Shown here: positions 59,815-64,000 of the stretch, one piece after another | Numbering within the stretch: the first letter of the stretch is position 1 | Layout of the letters: each line of letters begins with the position of its first letter | Assembly (NCBI GenBank): GCA_942492025.1 | Contig: CALODJ010000009.1 | Location: 186,001 to 250,000 of the forward strand | Length of the DNA: 64,000 nt | Direction: 5' to 3' | Source: JABDQW01 sp942492025 | Lineage (GTDB): Bacteria; Pseudomonadota; Gammaproteobacteria; SZUA-229 | The notes under the pieces: generated by a model | Database searches by the model: none | What the model was told of the DNA's origin: nothing | Seen by the model: the letters and a program-made list of their open reading frames with translations, nothing else | Translations under genes and position numbers: made by a program

Positions 59815-62190
59815 TCACTTCAGGCTTTTCAGTGTCGCCTCAGCCACGTCCCTGCCCTTAAAATCGCTATCGGAGGCGAGCGCCACCTCAAGATACTTCC
59901 TGGCTTCAGCATCATTCCCCGCTTTGTGATGTGCCATGCCAAGGTGATAATTGAATATTTGGGTATCAGGCTGTGCTTCAATGACCTTTTCAAGCACGGC
60001 AATAGCATCAGTGTAATTGCCTGTCTTGACATACACCCAGCCAACGGTGTCGAGGATCACGGCCCGATTGACGTTTTTGAGCTTATCGGCAATGTCTTTG
60101 GCCCGTTTCAGACTGAGTTCATCGGTTCTATGATCCGAAAGCAATGACGCAAGATTGTTATTCGCAATCAGGTTGTCAGGCTTGTTTGCCAGTATTATTT
60201 CGTACTGCTCGATGGCGCTATCTATTTTACCCGTCATCTCGTAGTACCCGGCAAGGGTAATAGCCAGCTTGGTATCATCCGGGTTTGCCTTGACACCATC
60301 TTCGAGCACCGAAACGGCCTGCTCGCTGTCATTCGCATTACTATAGACACCGGCCAGTGCAATATAGGAGTCGGTCCGTGTTATATCCTGCACGATTGAA
60401 TCACGTAAAACCTGGCTGGCTGCTTCATTGTCCTTGTTTGCATGATGTGCATCGGCAAGCAACAACTGAACTTTTTCGCTGTTATCTTTCTCGCCAACGG
60501 ATTGCAGCCACGCAACTGCTTCTGACGCTTTACCGGCAGAAACCTGCACCATAGCGCCCATCCTGAGAACCTGCAGATCGCCCGTTTTCTCATAACCGGT
60601 GCGTAACAAGTCTATTGCCTTGTCAAATTCCCGCTGAGATAGCAATGCCGGCACAGACTGGAGATAACCGTTTTCCTTTTCCGGATACAGGCGGATCATT
60701 TTTTCTGCCAGTTGATACGCAGGTGTAAACTCTTTTTTGCCATTGAGGATACTGCTTTTAATCGATAAGGCTTCGTAATTATTCGCATCCAGCCGTAAAT
60801 AATTATCAATCACCTTCTCGGCTTTTGCTACGTTTTTGTTCTGTATGTGATATCTTGCCAGCGGCATGAGCACCTTGATGTTGTCACGGTTGTTTTCGTA
60901 GGCACGGGCGATGATGTCCTCCGCCTGTCTTATATCGTTATTGGCCTTGTGCGCACCAGCAAGCAGGAAATACGCCTCGACATTGGCAGGATCATCCTTG
61001 ATAACGGTACGCAGTGAAATGATCGCCTGTTCGATGTTGTTCTTGTACAGAGCGATTTTGGCCTTTATCAGATTGACTTCAGAATCATTGGGCGCAATTT
61101 CGGCGGCCTCATCGATAATTGCCGTTGCTGAATCGACATCCTCTTTTGTCATATAAATCCTGGCTAGCTGGACACGTGAGGTGATGCCGGTCTCATCTTC
61201 GGAGAAATCCTTAGCCGCTAATTGGTATGTGGCAACAGCGCCATCAACATCTTCGTTGGCCATTTGCAACTGTGCCAACGCAAGACGCAAATTGCCATCG
61301 CTACGATCGCTCTGGATCATTTTTTGAAGTTCGGCAATTGCCTGTTGTTTGCTGATTGCCTGCCGGATGAACTCAATCAACGCGAGCTTTCTCTTAACAT
61401 CTTTATCGTCTGCCGCGATTGCCGAGCGCAGTACCTGTTCGGCCTTCGCTGTCTGATCCGTGCGTTGATAGAAAAGCGCCAGCGTTAGATGGTTTTGGAA
61501 TGTCCCGGGATGCGCGTCCAATATCTTTTGCCAAACCTGCTCCGATCGTTCGTAGTCCTTGTTCAGGTACAGCGTATTTCCGAGCATGCTCAGAAGACTC
61601 TGGTTATCCGGATTCGACTCGAGCGCGGTATCCAGCACAGTAATGGCCTCGGTGTATTCTTTGTCTTGCGAATACAAAGACGACAGGAAGACCGCGTTTT
61701 CTATATGTTCTGGATGGTCCTCGAAAATGTTGCGGGCTATCTCCTTGGCATCAGCTGCATTTTTTTGCTTCAGCAAAATGCCCGCCTTCAACAACAAACC
61801 CTCAACATGTGTCTTGTCACGGGACAGAACCAGATCCATCTTTTCGGTCGCCATATCGATATCATTCCCGAGTATCAGATAGAAGCGGCCCAATTTCGCC
61901 TGGTATGCATTGTTTTCCGGATCGAGCTCGACAGCTTTTCTGTAATTGCTAAATGCTTTCTTGAATTCCTTCTTGCGCTCGAGAATATTACCCAGCTTGA
62001 ACCAGGCGGCGGCGTCCTTGGGATCGATCTGCAATACATTTTTCAGATTGATCCTTGCCTTGTCGAGATCACCCGCATTCAACGACTGTTCCGCTTTTGC
62101 CATGTAGGCCGCTTTGCGTTCTTCTGCACCACCGCAGGCTATTACGATGAATGCCAGAGATAGTGCGAATAGTGTTTTCATATTTCTCAT
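59815..62190 (-). CDS. prsT: PrsT-like TPR-repeat lipoprotein of the PEP-CTERM system
   Basis: The N-terminus carries a signal with lipobox VIAC (FALSLAFIVIACGGAEERKA). The remaining roughly 770 residues are tetratricopeptide repeats, for example LDKARINLKNVLQIDPKDAA, DPENNAYQAKLGRFYLILG and NPDDTKLAITLAGYYEMTG. This is the structure of PrsT, the large TPR lipoprotein found with PrsK and PrsR. TPR arrays suggest a scaffold for exopolysaccharide or PEP-CTERM protein assembly at the envelope. It lies upstream of prsK. A -10-like TATAAT occurs on the minus strand around 62270-62265. Confidence 0.85.
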   Translation of the reverse strand: MRNMKTLFALSLAFIVIACGGAEERKAAYMAKAEQSLNAGDLDKARINLKNVLQIDPKDAAAWFKLGNILERKKEFKKAFSNYRKAVELDPENNAYQAKLGRFYLILGNDIDMATEKMDLVLSRDKTHVEGLLLKAGILLKQKNAADAKEIARNIFEDHPEHIENAVFLSSLYSQDKEYTEAITVLDTALESNPDNQSLLSMLGNTLYLNKDYERSEQVWQKILDAHPGTFQNHLTLALFYQRTDQTAKAEQVLRSAIAADDKDVKRKLALIEFIRQAISKQQAIAELQKMIQSDRSDGNLRLALAQLQMANEDVDGAVATYQLAAKDFSEDETGITSRVQLARIYMTKEDVDSATAIIDEAAEIAPNDSEVNLIKAKIALYKNNIEQAIISLRTVIKDDPANVEAYFLLAGAHKANNDIRQAEDIIARAYENNRDNIKVLMPLARYHIQNKNVAKAEKVIDNYLRLDANNYEALSIKSSILNGKKEFTPAYQLAEKMIRLYPEKENGYLQSVPALLSQREFDKAIDLLRTGYEKTGDLQVLRMGAMVQVSAGKASEAVAWLQSVGEKDNSEKVQLLLADAHHANKDNEAASQVLRDSIVQDITRTDSYIALAGVYSNANDSEQAVSVLEDGVKANPDDTKLAITLAGYYEMTGKIDSAIEQYEIILANKPDNLIANNNLASLLSDHRTDELSLKRAKDIADKLKNVNRAVILDTVGWVYVKTGNYTDAIAVLEKVIEAQPDTQIFNYHLGMAHHKAGNDAEARKYLEVALASDSDFKGRDVAEATLKSLK
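59850..59857 (-). promoter_or_regulatory. KOPS-like octamer on minus strand
   Basis: CCCTGCCC on the plus strand reads GGGCAGGG on the minus strand, pointing to the dif-like site to the left. Inside prsT; weak taken alone. Confidence 0.3.
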
Positions 62191-62289
62191 GTTTGAGCTC
62201 TTTAACGAATCACGATTAATCTTCTGTATTTAACGTATCCATCGGCGAATTTCGAATTTTGGGAATTATAGGCCAAGTGGTAACAGATA

Positions 62290-64000
62290 TCATACAATTC
62301 GTGGCTCGTCATGGCTTATATAGCCTTCACGAACCAGATAGAGATAAATATCCTGCGCCGCCTGCATGGGTGTCATATTGGCCGTGTTGATGCGGATTTC
62401 CGGATGCTCGGGTTCTTCATAGGGATCACTGATACCGGTGAACTCGGGTATGATGCCCTTGCGTGCCTTGGCGTAGAGACCCTTTCGGTCACGTTGTTCA
62501 CAGACCTCGAGCGGCGTCGCCACATAAATTTCAATAAAAGAACCGTATTGCTCGATATTTGCCCGCACATTGCGTCGCATTTCGGTATAGGGTGCAATCG
62601 GTGCACAGAGCGCGATACCGCGGTTCTTGGTAATCTCACTGGCGACGTAGCCGATGCGATTGACGTTGATGAAACGGTCTCTGCGCGAAAAGCCCAGTTC
62701 ACTCGACAGATTCTGGCGCACAATATCTCCATCCAGCAGCGTCACCGGGCGTTTGCCTTCTTCGATGAACTTGGCGTAGATGATTTTTGCCAGTGTGGAT
62801 TTACCGGAGCCGGAGAGTCCGGTGAAAAACAGGGTCAAGCCCTGTTCTTTACGCGGTGGGCAGACCTTGTGCATTTCTGCCAGCACATCGGGATACGTCA
62901 CCCACGGGGGCACGGCCTCATCATTGGCAATGGCATTCACAATTTTTCTATTGGAATAGGTCAGACTGCTGCAGTGACCGCCCTCGCTGCGGTCAACGGG
63001 TATATATTTTCCGCTGTTTTCGTCATAACAAAGCTCGTCGACCGGCACCATTTGGACGTCGAGTTCATCCTGAAAGCCACGAACATAGTCCTGGGCGGCA
63101 CCGGATGGATAAAAGCGAGCGGCATCGTCACGTACATTGGGTGGCGCCGAATGCTCGGCACCCACAATATAATGTGAACAGCCGTAGTTCTGCCGGATGA
63201 TCGCATTCATCAAGGCTTCGCGCGGCCCGGCCATCCGCATGGCCATTGGCAGCAACGACAGCGCCACCAGGTTTTTCGGATAATGCTTCTTGATGGCCTG
63301 GTAGCAGTGCACCCGGGCGTAGTAGTGAAGATCGCCCGGTTTCGACATACCGACCACCGGGTGCAGCAGAATATGCGCATTGGCCGCCTTTGCCGCACGC
63401 ATCGTTATTTCCTGATGGACGCGGTGCATGGGTTTGCTGGTATGAAAGGCAACGACATTACGCCAGCCCTGTTTTTCAAAGAACTGCCTGAGCTCTTCCG
63501 GGGTGTCGCGCAGGGTTTCAAAATCGTAGTGGAACGGTAGCTGCACACCCTGTACCGAACCGCCGATATAGACATCCTTCACGGCATTGAACAAGTACTC
63601 AACACCGGGATGGCCTGGATCACCGGTGCCGTAGATGATCTCAGCCTCCCTTTGCTTGTCGGGCTGCCAGATACTCTCAACGGTGAGCACGGCCGGCATA
63701 AAACCTTCCGTGTCCCGAAGTGCAATACGATCACCTGGCGCCAGCTTATCGGCAAATTCCCTGTCCACGTCGAGATAATACGGAATCGGCCACAACGCCC
63801 CGCCTGGCAGGCGCGTTTCATCGATGACTGAATCATATACCGCTTCAGTCATAAATCCGTTCATCGGCGACAAGCCGCCATTTAACAGCATTTCCAGATC
63901 GCATTGCTGGCGCTGTGACAGCGTAATCGCTGCAAAAGCCTCGGATTCGATCTTGAGTTGCTCGGCCTGTTTTTCTTCGAGAACGAGATTTACCAGTTCA
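62290..64000 (-). CDS. Bifunctional sulfate adenylyltransferase/adenylylsulfate kinase, N-terminus outside the window
   Basis: The frame is open to the window edge, beginning ELVNLVLEEKQAEQLKIESE, so the N-terminus is missing. The first part is an ATP sulfurylase (CDLEMLLNGGLSPMNGFM, ANAHILLHPVVGMSKPGDLH, GPREALMNAIIRQNYGCSHY). Its first ATP-binding motif reads VAFHTSKPMHRVHQE, whereas the usual form is QTRNPxHRxH. The second part is an APS kinase (LTLFFTGLSGSGKSTLAKII with the P-loop, LLDGDIVRQNLSSELGFSRR, RDRFINVNRIGYVASEI). The fusion makes PAPS from sulfate and could feed sulfation of exopolysaccharide, given its position next to the prs genes; that link is inference. Confidence 0.85.
   Translation of the reverse strand, partial: ELVNLVLEEKQAEQLKIESEAFAAITLSQRQQCDLEMLLNGGLSPMNGFMTEAVYDSVIDETRLPGGALWPIPYYLDVDREFADKLAPGDRIALRDTEGFMPAVLTVESIWQPDKQREAEIIYGTGDPGHPGVEYLFNAVKDVYIGGSVQGVQLPFHYDFETLRDTPEELRQFFEKQGWRNVVAFHTSKPMHRVHQEITMRAAKAANAHILLHPVVGMSKPGDLHYYARVHCYQAIKKHYPKNLVALSLLPMAMRMAGPREALMNAIIRQNYGCSHYIVGAEHSAPPNVRDDAARFYPSGAAQDYVRGFQDELDVQMVPVDELCYDENSGKYIPVDRSEGGHCSSLTYSNRKIVNAIANDEAVPPWVTYPDVLAEMHKVCPPRKEQGLTLFFTGLSGSGKSTLAKIIYAKFIEEGKRPVTLLDGDIVRQNLSSELGFSRRDRFINVNRIGYVASEITKNRGIALCAPIAPYTEMRRNVRANIEQYGSFIEIYVATPLEVCEQRDRKGLYAKARKGIIPEFTGISDPYEEPEHPEIRINTANMTPMQAAQDIYLYLVREGYISHDEPRIV

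Noticed and set aside
62311..63177. 288-codon plus-strand frame opposite the sulfurylase/kinase gene
   Set aside because: Long antisense shadow of a well-supported gene.
1..64000. CRISPR arrays, tRNA or rRNA genes, prophage or integrase genes
   Set aside because: None was seen: no regularly spaced direct repeats, no cloverleaf-like sequence, and no integrase or phage structural gene among the frames.

Overview
The window reads as a contiguous piece of a gammaproteobacterial chromosome with moderate G+C (impression only; composition was not computed). The gene set points to an aerobic proteobacterium: a cytochrome c oxidase operon of caa3 type, yajC-secD-secF behind queA-tgt, mfd followed by a csiV-like gene, ppnN, DUF1631, and the prsR/prsK/prsT genes of the XrtA/PEP-CTERM exopolysaccharide system. 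A CbbR-like LysR regulator and a rhodanese/persulfide dioxygenase operon would fit a sulfur-metabolising lineage, but this is inference.

Layout. 0-9 kb: mixed metabolic and membrane genes (ChaN-PDZ fragment, nuclease-fold lipoprotein, Tat-like aldo/keto reductase, aminotransferase, BrkB-type protein, DUF502 protein, 2H-phosphoesterase-like protein). 9.6-13.7 kb: repeat-rich stretch with a CnoX-like thioredoxin-TPR protein, a dienelactone hydrolase and a rhodanese gene remnant. 13.6-27 kb: PDC sensor protein, LysR regulator, HD hydrolase, CBS protein, acyltransferase, DsbB plus a DASS permease that seems to start at ATT, a hydrolase-TlpA fusion, PpnN, a methyltransferase and CbiX. 27-33 kb: DUF1631 protein, outer-membrane barrel, rhodanese/persulfide dioxygenase/HMA operon. 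33-38.5 kb: queA-tgt-yajC-secDF. 38.6-46.4 kb: cox operon on the minus strand, with ctaA reduced to 89 codons. 47.2 kb: a near-perfect copy of the E. coli dif site, which suggests that the window spans the replication terminus. 47-55 kb: TlpA, DUF218 protein, Mfd, CsiV-like protein. 55-56.2 kb: mostly non-coding repeats. 56.2-64 kb: prsR, prsK, prsT and a bifunctional ATP sulfurylase/APS kinase cut by the window edge.

Two families of small non-autonomous repeats are scattered through the window. Family A (about 260-480 bp, ends of type AGCCCGCATTTCTCACCAG, four copies plus compact palindromes and fragments) includes a copy with a second element nested inside it. Family B (about 150 bp, ends of type GGAAGCTCTGAATAATTC) has three copies. 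They lie at broken or shortened genes and account for much of the non-coding DNA.

Several genes under 60 codons were added by reading the sequence directly (874, 11241, 16054, 30243 and, on the minus strand, 55340). No tRNA, rRNA, CRISPR array or intact transposase gene was recognised.
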